From Loripinus fragilis (Eukaryota > Mollusca > Bivalvia > Lucinida > Lucinidae): a stretch of 64,000 bases of DNA. Below are positions 11,901-20,762 of the stretch, in pieces. Made by a program: the position numbers and the translations under genes. Under the pieces are notes generated by a model. That model ran no database searches, was not told the origin of the DNA, and saw only the letters and a program-made list of their open reading frames with translations. Every line of letters begins with the position of its first letter. Within the stretch, counting starts at the first letter, position 1. The DNA lies in contig OZ026525.1 of NCBI GenBank assembly GCA_964019695.1, forward strand, positions 86,814,779-86,878,778, given 5' to 3'.

Positions 11901-14900
11901 AATTTCCTTGATGAATTCCAGTTATAAGTATATATTTACAAGCAGAGTGGAAAACAGTGGAGATCCTGGTCAGAAGGCCTCTCAAAAGCCAGTTGATCAG
12001 GATCTGCACTGTTTTCAAGACAGGATGTAACTGGGGTTAGAATGGTTAACAGTTAACCATGAAAACATTTTTTGGTACTTATAGGAATTGGTTCAATTTG
12101 TGTACCATATTTTATTTCCATTTATCACATGACATTGCATCTGAGAGTGAAATAATGCCATGCAATGAAATTGATAAACCATTAGTTATTTACAGATTAG
12201 CACGTAACGTAATGACGTCCATTATAAAGTTGCGTAAAAGATGGCAAAATTTTTGAATTTTTCAAGCCAATAATGTGATTTTTAAGTAAATTTTATGTCA
12301 TGTGATAAATAGAATCTAACACTGGTGCTACAGTATTATTGAATTTATTAAACTTGTTGCGAAAAAGAGATAAAATGCTCGGCAGGCCACGCATTTTATC
12401 TCTTTTCCACAACTCGTTCAATAAAATCAATAAAACATGAGCACTCATATAAGATCCTGTATATTGTAGGAAGAAAGGATCTCTGCCCGGTGGATTAGAC
12501 CCCTCCGTAATATTTGGAGGAATGGGATTCTCAAATTTAGGACAGGTAAAATTGTTATTTGAGCCGTGCCATGTGATTTCCAACAATGTGGCGTTTTGAC
12601 AAGTGTAGACTCAGACTAGCCTGTGCAGCCTCCTTTTCAGCTTAGAAACTCCAAATGGTGTTCAGTCAGAAGCAATCATAGAATATTCAAGCGACTAGCA
12701 ATGGCTCTGATCAGACTGGGCATCTGAGCCTGTGCTGGTCGCACATACCACATTTTTGGAAATCTCATGCACTGGCTCATTTATTAGTTTAATCTATTGA
12801 TACCTAATGGAATTTTCCACCCTTATCAATTGGATTAACCCATTTCAAATTAAAGGGTTATCTGGTAGTAAGTTTCAATTTCATTCGAAATTCAAATGTA
12901 CAATTTGTAAGCAAAAAGTGTAGGACCTGATCAGAAGCGGCAATATGCAAAAAAACTGGTAGAAGTTTCAATTTCATTCGAATTTTAGAAGTACATTCTG
13001 TAAGCAAAAAGTGAAGAACCTGATCAGACGCCAAATTTTTTACGACATCTGATCTGTTTCTGCACTGTCTGCCAATGTCCCATAAAAAAGATGCTAGGCA
13101 ATGGGTTAAACATATTTTATTTCACTATACAATTACAGGTACATTGTAGACATGCATGTGTAACATATCTGACAAGGATTAGAATGGAAGTTAATAGCTA
13201 TTTATATATAAAATTGTAATTCAGCACAAATTTTCTCAATAGTCAATACTGCCCTGCCCTTTACCAAAATTGCACAAAAAATCTGCTTTGATGAAAGATA
13301 TTGCTACTGGAGCTAAAACTAGAAATGTTTTCATCTCGTCTTAAACCAGACCCCGAGGTTGTAAAACTTTTTCCACGCTCAACTCAGCTGAGCACGAAAT
13401 TTATCCTGCTCATAAATGTTAAAATGCCAACAATTTTTGGCATTTTAACATTTATTAGCATGATAAATACAACATCTGAGAGTTTGAAGGCAAGAACACT
13501 AATTATTTTTCAGTATTTTATAATAACGTCGGGGCCAGGACTTAGCTGAGTGATTCAGGGTCTCAATTTTGATTGCAACTGGGTTGGTGGATTAGTAGCT
13601 CAGTGGTAAAGTGTTCAGCTTGGGATTGATGGAATGCTAGTTTGAGACTCACCGGAGGCACAGTGCTGTGTCCTTGAGCAAGACACCTTATCCTCTGCTT
13701 AGAACTGGTTCAAACCAGGAAGAAAGGAAAATGTCCCAACATGAGTGAAAAATTGTTGACTGGGATGTAAAGCAACACTACAAACAAAAGAGTAATACGA
13801 GCTGCCTATCCAACAAAAAGTAAGTGAGTATGATCAGGAAATACCACAATCACATACTGCAGACCAACCCATGGCACCGTGAGGAAGAGCCACAGAACAT
13901 ATATAGTAACAATACATCTGTAAGACAATAATAATAAAGCAACCAGCTCTGTCAATGGAAAAGCATGCTCACCCACCAAGGGTGGTTTATTGCTTAATAC
14001 ATGTATAGGCTGCCTTTACATGCATCACAGACAACTGGGTTTCTAATTTGCATATTGCATCTACCTTTACATCAAGTATGCTGTACCAACATATTATACA
14101 CATGACTGCGCACCGTCACATAACTTTACCCTCTGAGAAGTCTCAAACAGACGCTTGGCCTTGAAAATCATGGGTAAGGCAACCCTGAACTGGCAGTCCA
14201 TGTGACTGCACACCACCACAAAAGCAACATGATTGGTTAAGTATGAGATGATCAGCTGAGCAGAAAGCTAACTAAGTTGATTTCTTTCTTACCAGGGACC
14301 AGCAAAGAAAAAAGCAAAGTCCAGTGCCAAGAAGAAGCCAGGTATGTTGATTGTTCTGAAATTTGGAACATAAAATGGGCCGCGACATGTGGTTTCCAAC
14401 AATGTGGCATTTTGACATGACTAGACTCAGACGAGCCTATACGGCCTCCTTTTTAGCTTAGAAACTCCAAATATGATTTGGTCAGTAGCTTAACAGCCAT
14501 ACAATAGTCAAGCGACTAGCAACGGCTCTGATCAGACTGTGCGTATGCGCAGGCTGATCTGAGCCTTTGCTGGTCGCAGATACCACATTGTTGGAAATCT
14601 CATGCCATAGCTCAAATCACTGTAAATTGGGAAAATTAAATCACTGTTGCTGCAGTTGTGCTTGGATTTAATTTCACTTTCAACAATATTTCAGTCATAT
14701 TATACACTAGTCCTGGGCAGGCTGCCATTAAGCAGTTTAGAGCCAGTCTAGGAGATTTTGTTGCTTATGGCATATACAACAGGGGACAAAAATTCCACTC
14801 ATCCGCTCGTAATTATGAGTGAAATCTAGAAAGGACGAGTAATTCTTCCCAAAGCACTTGTCCTGTAGGACTGATCAGGGTCTTCCCTGTTTACTATTCT

Positions 14901-17900
14901 GACAAGCATTTTGCGAATTCCAGGCTTGTTAACCAGCATTTTATTTTGAGAACAGTACGAGAAAAGTGTTCAAAAATTTTAGAAAATTTACTGTAGGTAC
15001 AAATGTTGAGATTTGACTATATCAGCTTCTATAGAATATGCGTCTCATGAGATAACCTGAATTTGGAGATTGCAAACATGTTAGATTCAAACAGGTTTTG
15101 TTTGTTTGTTTGTTTTGTTGCTTTACGTCCCAAGTCAACAGCTATGGTCATGGCGGGACGGTCAGTTCACCTAACCACACTTCTTGAATGATTCAGCGGA
15201 AGGGAGGATAATAACCGTAGAAATTATTTCATGATCAATCTCCACGAAAGTATGGTACTAGACCGGAATCGAACTCCGGACCCCTCGATCTGCAGTCAGA
15301 CTCACATCTGTTGCCAGACACTTTACGGACTGCGCTACCAACAGGTTCTGGGTTCGAATTTTAGCTTGCATACTCGCAAAATCACTGTTGCTGTAGTTGT
15401 GCTTGGATTTAATTTCACTTTCAACAATATTTTAGTCATATAATAGTAATACACATAGTCATATTATACACTATTCCTGGGCAGGCTGCTATTAAGCAGT
15501 TTAGAGCCAGTCTAGGAGATTTTGTTGCTTATGGCATATACAAGCTCTGAAGGTTCAGACAAGCCTTCGAAAACAAGTAATATCACTAGAGCCTTGACTG
15601 CATAAGGACTTAGATGAATGTTTAGTTCAAACTTTAGGCCTGTAGTCCGACTAGGAAGCTAGTCATGCATGCATAAATAATGACTAAGGGCATCTGGGAT
15701 ATGTGCCAAAATCTCATGATCAAATAGTGAAAGTAAGGAATATGATATGATTACCATAAATGTTCTAAAATGGGAGGGCAGTGGCTCAGTGGTAGAGTGC
15801 TTGTCTCGAGACGGAAGGGTTGCGGGTTCGAGCCTCACCAGCGTCACTGCGTTGTGTCCTTGAGGAAGACACATTAATCCTAGCTTAGTACTGGTTCAAC
15901 ACAAGAAGACCCGTCCCGACGTAACTGAAAGATTGTTGACTGGGACGTAAAGAATCAAATCAAAGAAAAAAACAAATGTTCTAAAATTTTGAACACTAAT
16001 TGCCTGCCAAAAAGGCATAGACAAACAGCACAGACTCAGATCAGACTGCTTCTTAAGAAGCAGTCTGATCAGGGTCTTCTCTGTTTACTATCCTGACAAG
16101 CATTTTGTGAATTCCAGCCTTGATAACCAGCATTTTATTTTGAGAACAGGACGAGAAAAGTGTTCTATATTTTAGAAAATTTATTGTAGGTACAAATGTT
16201 GAGATTTGACTATATCAGCTTCTATAGGATATGTGTCTCATGAGATAACCCGATTTTTGGGGATTGCAAACATGTTAGATTCACACGGGTTGCTCAGCTA
16301 CTCAGACAAGCTGAAGTCTTGAAAATTTTTTAATGAGGCAAGTGTACATGCAGCTATCATAGGTCTTGATAATCAACATTTTTGTCTACATTTTTAGGTC
16401 AACTGATCCCCCAAACCATAACTCTTTACCTATTAGTGTTGTCTGTCGATAGCTTATGCAAACAGTTGGGACCCAGATCTGAGCGGAGGCCCGACAAATG
16501 TCTGGCTTCATCTGGATCCAATCAGTTTGAAACTCAGATGGTATTCCTTAAAATTTTTTTCGAAAAGTTGATTAAAAAAAAATCAGCAGACGACAAAAAG
16601 GCATGAAAAACTTCCCAGGGGGCAGAGTTAAAAATTTCAAGCTCATTCTCGTCTTCAAAATCTTCCAATTTCTTGTGTGATATATTTCCTGGAGCAAAAC
16701 TACTGAACTGCAATATAACTATAAACAATAGTTACCCCAAGTGTTCTCCAAAAGGGAAGAGACTACATGACTGAGCCAATACATGAGATTTCCAACAATG
16801 TGGTATGTGCGACCAGCAAAGGCTCAGATCAGCCTGCACATACACGCAGTCTAATCAGAGCCTTTGCAAGTTGCTTGAATATTCTATGACTGTTAAGCTA
16901 CTGACCGGACAGCATTTGAAGTTACTAAGCTTAACAGGAAACTGCACAGGCTCATCTGAGTCTACACTTGTCAAAATGCGACATTGTTGGAAATCGCATG
17001 TCGCAGCTCAATTCTGAAAAACTGAGCAGATGACAACAAAAACATAAAAACTACCCAGCATGCAAAGAGTGAAGGGAAGTTTTTATGTATACGCCATGAC
17101 TACCAAAATCTCAACAATGGATAGGTGACAATTGAAAACATTAAAAATATCAACAAACGTAGATAAAAAAATTGCTAGAAACAGTGTTATCAATTGCTTT
17201 TTGTCGCCAGTTGGGTGACAAATGGGAATCGAAAACACTGTTTCTAGTGATTTTGATCCAGGTTTGTCAATTGTTATGAGTGTTTTTGATTGCCAACTAC
17301 CCAGTGTGATCTCATGTGCCCCTTTTTTCAGCAAAAAAAGCTCCTGCTGCTAACCCTATGTCACGAGAGGAACTGGAGCGCCACCTTGAGGCAAAACAGA
17401 CGATATTTTCAGATATTGAAAAAGCACCCGCCTTGTTGCCCATGGAAATATTTAGCAATGATAATTCAAATTTAGATAGGTAAGGTCAGGACTTTAGTTA
17501 AGAGTGTGTAGCAGAAACATAACTTTCTTATTTCACAACCAAAACACATGTTGTGGGTACTCAAAAGAACCGTCTCAACCCAAAACATATGCTTAAAATT
17601 ATGGGTAAGAAAATATTTACAATTTTACACTGAATATTTTTGTTTATCTAAGGTAGACTTAAAAAAATCTTTTTGGACAGTGTTCAATCTAGAGGGGGAT
17701 CCTTGAGTAATTGGCCCCCTTTTTTTATCAAATGGCCCCTTGCTGAAGCTAGAGTGTGCCATCTTTAACATTACGTGAACAGGGAAATATTGGGCAGTGT
17801 TTTATTTGCATCTGAAATCAAATGAAAATGACCCCCTTTAAAATTTCCTAGATTGAACACTGATTGGAATTATTGTATCCCTACACATGTAGGTCTGGTA

Positions 17901-20762
17901 CCTGTCACATATAGGGAGCCCAGCGGCTCAGTGGTAGAGTTCTAGATTTGAAATTGAGGGTCACTGGTTTGGGCCTCACTAGGGACCCCATTGGTAGAGT
18001 GATAGATTTATGACCTAGGGCTTGCTGGTTTGAGCCTCACTGGAGGTACCGTGTGTTGTGTCCTTGATCATGACCTTTTATCGTCTGCTAAATACTGGTT
18101 CAACCCAAGAAATTGTCAAGACATGACTGAACAAGAGCTCCACCAGCGACACAAAATACGCCCGTTTTCTAAGACAGTGGGGGTATCACTTTCAAATTTA
18201 GAAATGAGGAACATTCATTATTGTGCCTGAATAAATTAGGAATGAGTGATGGCATGTACAAGAATGTAAATTATATGAAAAAGCATAAAAAAATTCAAAG
18301 GGCCATAACTCAGAAACAGAAAGCAACCATAATTGTACGTGACACATGATTTTGATCTGAAACACATACCTATAAAGTTTCATGAAAATTTCCTAAACGG
18401 TTACTGAGTTGTGGGGCGTATAAAAAATGGATAAATTTAATCAAAGGAGCATAACTCGGAAACTAAATATGGAGGGGGGGGGGGGGGGAATAATTCTTGC
18501 AGGCATCACATTGTCTTTACCTTATACACATTCCTATAAAATTTCATGAAAATTAATCCATAACCATTACCGAGTCATAGGATGAACAAGAATGAAAATT
18601 ACACAAAATAAGCAAAACAGCAACAAAGGGCCATAACTCTGAAACGAAAAAATGGAAAGCAATCGTAATTGTATGCAACACTTCGTCTTGACCTCTTACA
18701 CAATGACATTCCTATAAAGTTTCATGAAGACATAAATAACGGTTACTGAGTTATTGTGCATACAAGATTTTTTTAAATAATCAAAGGGGCATAACTCAGA
18801 AACTACAAAAGGGTTGTACGCAACACATCGTCTTGACCTATTATACGTTCCTATAAAGTTTCATGAAGATATATGTAATGGTTACTTATATGTTATGGTG
18901 TGCAAGATTTTTTTTATACAATAATCAAAGGGGCATAACTCAGAAACTTAGAAAGGGGGAACCACCATTCTTGTATGGGGCACATCGTCATGACCTAAAA
19001 AAGTGCATGAAGATATCTCAAATGGTTACCGATTTATGGGGTGTACAAGAATATTTGGAGAAAAAAATAATCAAAGGGGCGCAACTTAGAAGCTAAGAAA
19101 GGGGGAACAACCATATTTGCATTCGACACATCCTCTTTACCTATACACATTTCTATAAAATTGCATTAAGATGAACAGTGAGTGAGTTATGCAGTGTACA
19201 AGAATGTAAATTACACAAAATGCAATAAATACACAATCAAAGGGCCATTATTGAGAGACGGAAATCAACCGTTTTGTATGCAACACCTCTTCTTGATCTG
19301 ATATACATTCCTATAGTTTCACGAAGATATCCCAAACAGTTACCAAGTTATGGGTCGTACAAGGATTTTTTGGGAATAAAATTGTCAAAGGGGCAAAACT
19401 TGGAAAGTAAGAAAGGGGGAACAATCATTCTTGTGAGGGACACATCGTCTTAACCTAATACACATTCCTATAAAATTGCATATAGATATCATGAACAGTT
19501 AGTGTACAAAATCGCATCACTAAGGAGACATTAATATCCTCGAGCAAGTACAATGACGAGCCACCAGATATGTGTACAATGATTATACCACCCATACACC
19601 TTGTTGTGTCACAGCCATGGTGAAAGACATCGGCTGGGAAAGTCTTGAAGATCATCGCTCAATAGCCAGACTGAGCCTTCGCGGTTAGGGCTGCAACACA
19701 TTATCACACGAGGGCTTGGCAAACTTTAATATACGGAAAAGAATGTTATATCGTCATTGTTATATACCTTCCTTTCAAGCACAAGCAGTTCCAAATAATT
19801 TTAATCAATTGTATGCAGAAACGTCCACCGTAACATCATGAAGAGTACATAGAAGTCACACCGGATAGGTGGCAATCAAAAACGTCAATATAATCGATGA
19901 ATGTAGACCATAAATAGTTAGAAACAGAGTTTTCGTTTGCAATTAGTCACTCGATTGCCGACAATTGGCAATCAAAAACACTGGTTATAGCGATTTCTGA
20001 TCCGTGTTGGTCGATTGTTAAGAGAGTTTTCGATTGTCGCCTATCCGGTGTGGAAAAAAAAAAATTTAACAGAAACATGAAAATGTAAATCGGATTGTTT
20101 TGGCTACGTATTCAGTAGGCCTATATTCAACAAACACTTCAGATAGGCGGCAATCGAAAACGTTCATACTATCGACGAAAATAGATCTAAGATTGTTAGA
20201 ACTAGAGTTGTTGATTGTCGTTTGTCACCCGACTGGCAACAAATGGCAATCAAAAACACTGTTTCTAGTGATTTGTGATCCACATTCATCGATTGTTCAG
20301 AGCGTTTTCGATTGCCGCCTGTCCGGTATGCTAAAGGAGCGTATTTTATGGTAATTGAAATAGTTAGGTCATGTCTCCATAAAACATTAGCGAGGATATA
20401 TCTTAACTTGCAGACGATATCTTTGAGCAGGCTTCAATGGCAATGAAGCCCTCTGCTGCCATGTATTAATGGGAATGAAGCCAGCGGCCAGTGATTTGTG
20501 GCATTGCGACATGTTAAATTTAGATGAAAAGTACAACTGTCAGCGATTGAAACACATCAATTTTCTATAGTAAACACTCATCAGGTATATAACAATGTAT
20601 GATCATTGATGGCTTCTAAGTCTTAGTCAAATGATTTCTTGATCTGAGTCACATGATTTCTTAATCTGAATCACATGATTTCTTTTGAATCATTTCAGTG
20701 ACGGTATACTAGATATGAAAGATGATGACGACTCTGATCTGGTGATAGATACTCAACAATAG
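6505..20762 (+). CDS. INO80E: INO80 complex subunit E gene (spliced, six exons found, one missing)
   Basis: INO80E is a small accessory subunit of the INO80 ATP-dependent chromatin remodeller and acts in the nucleus in transcription and DNA repair. The exons 6505-6596, 7674-7744, 9677-9799, 14296-14341, 17332-17479 and 20699-20762 read in order as a basic N-terminal block (DYKQKYKALKKKLKFLVY), a helical block (ECFLEELRKAQRRLLKVS), FLLDRLLQYEKLDD followed by an acidic Ser/Asp tract, a Lys-rich linker, a moderately charged stretch, and an acidic C-terminus (DDDDSDLVIDTQQ). This order and wording match the vertebrate INO80E I know (human 244 aa). The found exons give about 172 codons. Exon 3 ends in phase 2 but exon 4 must start in phase 0, so at least one exon of length 3n+1 lies unrecognised in 9800-14295. 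The likely start is the ATG at 6528; the frame is open upstream to the acceptor, so an upstream exon exists. The introns are packed with MITEs and SINEs. Confidence 0.88.
6655..6795. mobile_element. Palindromic MITE, AAAAGAACCGTCTC family
   Basis: Core CAAAAGAACYGTCTCCATGA with GAGACGGTTCTTTTGAGCAC; outer arms ACCAAAACATATGTTGTGGG and CAAAACATATGTTAAAAC. In INO80E intron 1. Confidence 0.8.
7090..7452. mobile_element. hAT-like MITE, CAGGGTTCGCACAGGCTTGA family
   Basis: The left end and CCTTGAAAAGTCCTTGAA repeats match the element at 41723-42106; the right end is degraded. Confidence 0.6.
7497..7615. mobile_element. Palindromic MITE, AAAAGAACCGTCTC family, upstream of INO80E exon 2
   Basis: Same core; ends about 59 nt before the exon 2 acceptor. 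Confidence 0.8.
7674..7744 (+). CDS. INO80E: INO80E exon 2
   Basis: The acceptor is TTTTATTTTCTCCCCAG and the donor GTACAC. The 71-nt exon starts in phase 0 with GAG and reads EQECFLEELRKAQRRLLKVS then RDR, ending in phase 2. This is the most conserved helical block of the family. The exon is bracketed by two copies of the GAACCGTCTC foldback family, 7497-7615 upstream and 7800-7940 downstream. Confidence 0.92.
7800..7940. mobile_element. Palindromic MITE, AAAAGAACCGTCTC family, downstream of INO80E exon 2
   Basis: Same core in inverted orientation relative to 7497-7615; starts about 55 nt after the exon 2 donor. Confidence 0.8.
8059..8262 (+). mobile_element. tRNA-derived SINE, family 1, full length
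   Basis: GGGAGCGCAGTGGCTCAGTG, GGGTTCGAGCCTCACCGGC, GAGCAAGACACATTAATCC and tail ATCAAATCAAACAAACAAAA. In INO80E intron 2. Confidence 0.85.
8383..8690 (+). mobile_element. tRNA-derived SINE, family 2
   Basis: A different head (GTCGCGAGTTTGATCCCGGC resembles a B-box), body with TACTTTCATGGAGATTGATC and GGTGAACTGACCGTCCTGAC, tail of CCAAACCAAACCAAAACC. An inverted copy is at 15098-15370. Confidence 0.75.
8832..8900. repeat. (TGA)n microsatellite
   Basis: About 23 uninterrupted ATG/GAT triplets. Confidence 0.95.
9015..9215 (+). mobile_element. tRNA-derived SINE, family 1, with 11-bp target-site duplication
   Basis: CCCATAAAGAG occurs directly before the head and after the tail. The anticodon-arm region is 6-10 bp shorter than in other copies. 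Confidence 0.85.
9230..9400. mobile_element. Palindromic MITE related to the TTAACCCTTAAAG family
   Basis: The arms AATAAGGCATGATATTTCA and GAAATATCATACCTTATT around CAATTCTCATG match the core of 50049-50262. The outer ends are degraded. Confidence 0.65.
9587..9617 (+). pseudogene. Partial duplicate of the 5' edge of INO80E exon 3
   Basis: The 25 bases after the acceptor AG (TTTTCTACTTGACCGTCTGC then TGCAG) recur exactly 90 bp later as the start of the real exon 3 at 9677. The duplicate keeps a CTTCTTTAG acceptor but diverges after the shared block and meets an in-frame TGA, so it cannot replace exon 3. It is a dead local duplicate of an exon edge. Confidence 0.75.
9677..9799 (+). CDS. INO80E: INO80E exon 3 (acidic Ser/Asp tract)
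   Basis: The acceptor is TTATCTGCTTCAG and the donor GTAATT. One base completes AGT (Ser) with exon 2, then the exon reads FLLDRLLQYEKLDDSSDDSD, continues LTASSDSDHEAHKTESGSLK and ends in phase 2. FLLDRLLQYE and the following acidic tract are strongly conserved in INO80E. Confidence 0.92.
9820..9990. mobile_element. Palindromic MITE remnant, GTCGTCTGCTGC core
   Basis: CAGCAGACGACATATTTTG and TGTCATCTGCTGCAAATTTT form the arms; it ends TTTTAAGGGCC. It lies 21 nt after the donor of INO80E exon 3. Confidence 0.6.
10070..11790. mobile_element. Degenerate interspersed element, CCTCGACGAAGTTGGAGGGA head
   Basis: The head is followed by CGTCCGTCTGTCAGTCC; later parts repeat GGGGTGCACCCC-type palindromic bits and, from 11270, units of CCCCTGGGGTGGACTTAGGG / GTCAAAAGGTCAAA as in 28800-29160. 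Boundaries are soft. It lies in INO80E intron 3, where an exon is missing. Confidence 0.5.
12290..12590. repeat. Interspersed repeat with inner palindrome
   Basis: GTGATAAATAGAATCTAACA, ACTTGTTGCGAAAAAGAGAT and ATTTTATCTCTTTTCC recur at 50455-50610. The inner arms AGATAAAATGC pair. Confidence 0.6.
12565..12790. mobile_element. Palindromic MITE, TTTCCAACAATGTGG family
   Basis: Ends ATTTCCAACAATGTGGCG and CACATTTTTGGAAATCTC; core GCGACTAGCAATGGCTCTGA with AGACTGGGCATCTGAGCCTG. Other copies: 14375-14615, 16775-17020 and 55280-55530, with the core alone at 1685-1790. Confidence 0.8.
12805..13107. repeat. Palindromic repeat, AACCCATT...CACTGTTTGCC family
   Basis: CAAAAAGTG-AG-ACCTGATCAG and CATCTGATCTGTTTCTGCAC pair. 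Related copies at 3830-4060 and 47815-48020. Confidence 0.55.
13583..13790 (+). mobile_element. tRNA-derived SINE, family 1, diverged
   Basis: TAGTAGCTCAGTGGTAAAGT, TTGAGCAAGACACCTTATCC and AGAACTGGTTCAAACCAGGA; head and tail differ at many positions. Confidence 0.7.
14296..14341 (+). CDS. INO80E: INO80E Lys-rich linker exon
   Basis: The acceptor is TTTCTTTCTTACCAG and the donor GTATGT. In the frame that continues into the next exon the 46-nt exon reads GPAKKKAKSSAKKKP and ends in phase 1. The alternative frame forced by direct joining to exon 3 leads to a stop in the next exon, so an intermediate exon is inferred. The Lys-rich linker is poorly conserved between phyla. Confidence 0.75.
14375..14615. 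mobile_element. Palindromic MITE, TTTCCAACAATGTGG family
   Basis: Same ends and core as 12565-12790; lies 33 nt after the donor of INO80E exon 14296-14341. Confidence 0.8.
15098..15370 (-). mobile_element. tRNA-derived SINE, family 2, inverted
   Basis: Tail TTTGTTTGTTTGTTTTG first, then ACGGTCAGTTCACCTAACC and the head ACCGGAATCGAACTCCGGAC. ACAGGTT flanks both sides. Confidence 0.75.
15774..15985 (+). mobile_element. tRNA-derived SINE, family 1, with 14-bp target-site duplication
   Basis: AAATGTTCTAAAAT lies before and after the element. The head reads GTGGCTCAGTGGTAGAGTGC. It sits inside the second copy of the intron-4 duplication. Confidence 0.85.
16775..17020. mobile_element. Palindromic MITE, TTTCCAACAATGTGG family
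   Basis: Same family in the opposite orientation, in INO80E intron 4. Confidence 0.75.
17115..17306. mobile_element. Palindromic MITE, GGATAGGTGGCAATC family
   Basis: GGATAGGTGACAATTGAAAA and TTTTTGATTGCCAACTACCC pair; centre CAGTTGGGTGACAAATGG. It ends 25 nt before INO80E exon 17332. Confidence 0.75.
17332..17479 (+). CDS. INO80E: INO80E exon 5
   Basis: The acceptor is CCCCTTTTTTCAG and the donor GTAAGG. With the G left from the previous exon it reads AKKAPAANPMSREELERHLE, continues AKQTIFSDIEKAPALLPMEI and FSNDNSNLD, and ends in phase 2. The segment leads into the conserved acidic C-terminus as in vertebrates. A foldback MITE (about 17115-17306) ends 25 nt upstream of the exon. Confidence 0.83.
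17518..17640. mobile_element. Palindromic MITE, AAAAGAACCGTCTC family, half-hairpin
   Basis: One arm of the core is deleted (GAACCGTCTCAACCCAAAAC). It starts 39 nt after the donor of INO80E exon 17332-17479. Confidence 0.7.
17912..18140 (+). mobile_element. SINE with a duplicated tRNA-like head
   Basis: Two head-like segments in tandem: GGCTCAGTGGTAGAGTTCTA...GGGCCTCACTAGGGACCC, then ATTGGTAGAGTGATAGATTT...TTTGAGCCTCACTGGAGG, before a single body (GTGTTGTGTCCTTGATCATG). Confidence 0.65.
18225..19530. repeat. Degenerate ~150-bp tandem units (GGGGCATAACTCAGAAAC family)
   Basis: About eight units repeat CAAAGGGGCATAACTCAGAA, ATTCTTGTATGCAACACATC, CATTCCTATAAAGTTTCATG and GGTTACTGAGTTAT-GGGT. 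Divergence between units is high, so this is old. A poly-G run interrupts at 18474-18488. Confidence 0.75.
19862..20053. mobile_element. Palindromic MITE, GGATAGGTGGCAATC family
   Basis: CCGGATAGGTGGCAATCAAA and TTTCGATTGTCGCCTATCCG ends; about 190 bp. Confidence 0.8.
20136..20332. mobile_element. Palindromic MITE, GGATAGGTGGCAATC family
   Basis: GATAGGCGGCAATCGAAAAC and GTTTTCGATTGCCGCCTGTC ends; adjacent to the previous copy, in INO80E intron 5. Confidence 0.8.
20699..20762 (+). CDS. INO80E: INO80E terminal coding exon and stop
   Basis: The acceptor is TTTTGAATCATTTCAG. The exon completes AGT (Ser), reads DGILDMKDDDDSDLVIDTQQ and stops at TAG 20760-20762. The acidic DDDDSDLVID tail matches the vertebrate C-terminus (DGDDDLVID). 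The last ~22 bases of this exon with its stop codon are the seed of the tandem array that follows directly. Confidence 0.9.

Larger units (their letters stand above)
14636..16300. repeat. Tandem duplication in INO80E intron 4, each copy interrupted differently
   Basis: AAATCACTGTTGCTG to TTATGGCATATACAA occurs at 14636-14778 and 15378-15545; CTGATCAGGGTCTTC to ATTCAAACAGG occurs at 14873-15098 and 16066-16290. Copy 1 holds a short foldback (14779-14870, also at 300-430); copy 2 holds 15546-16065 with a SINE. Confidence 0.75.

Noticed and set aside
13750..13825. Candidate missing INO80E exon before GTAAGTGAG at 13820
   Set aside because: The donor is excellent, but the sequence is a SINE tail and its length from the nearest AG does not give the needed phase.
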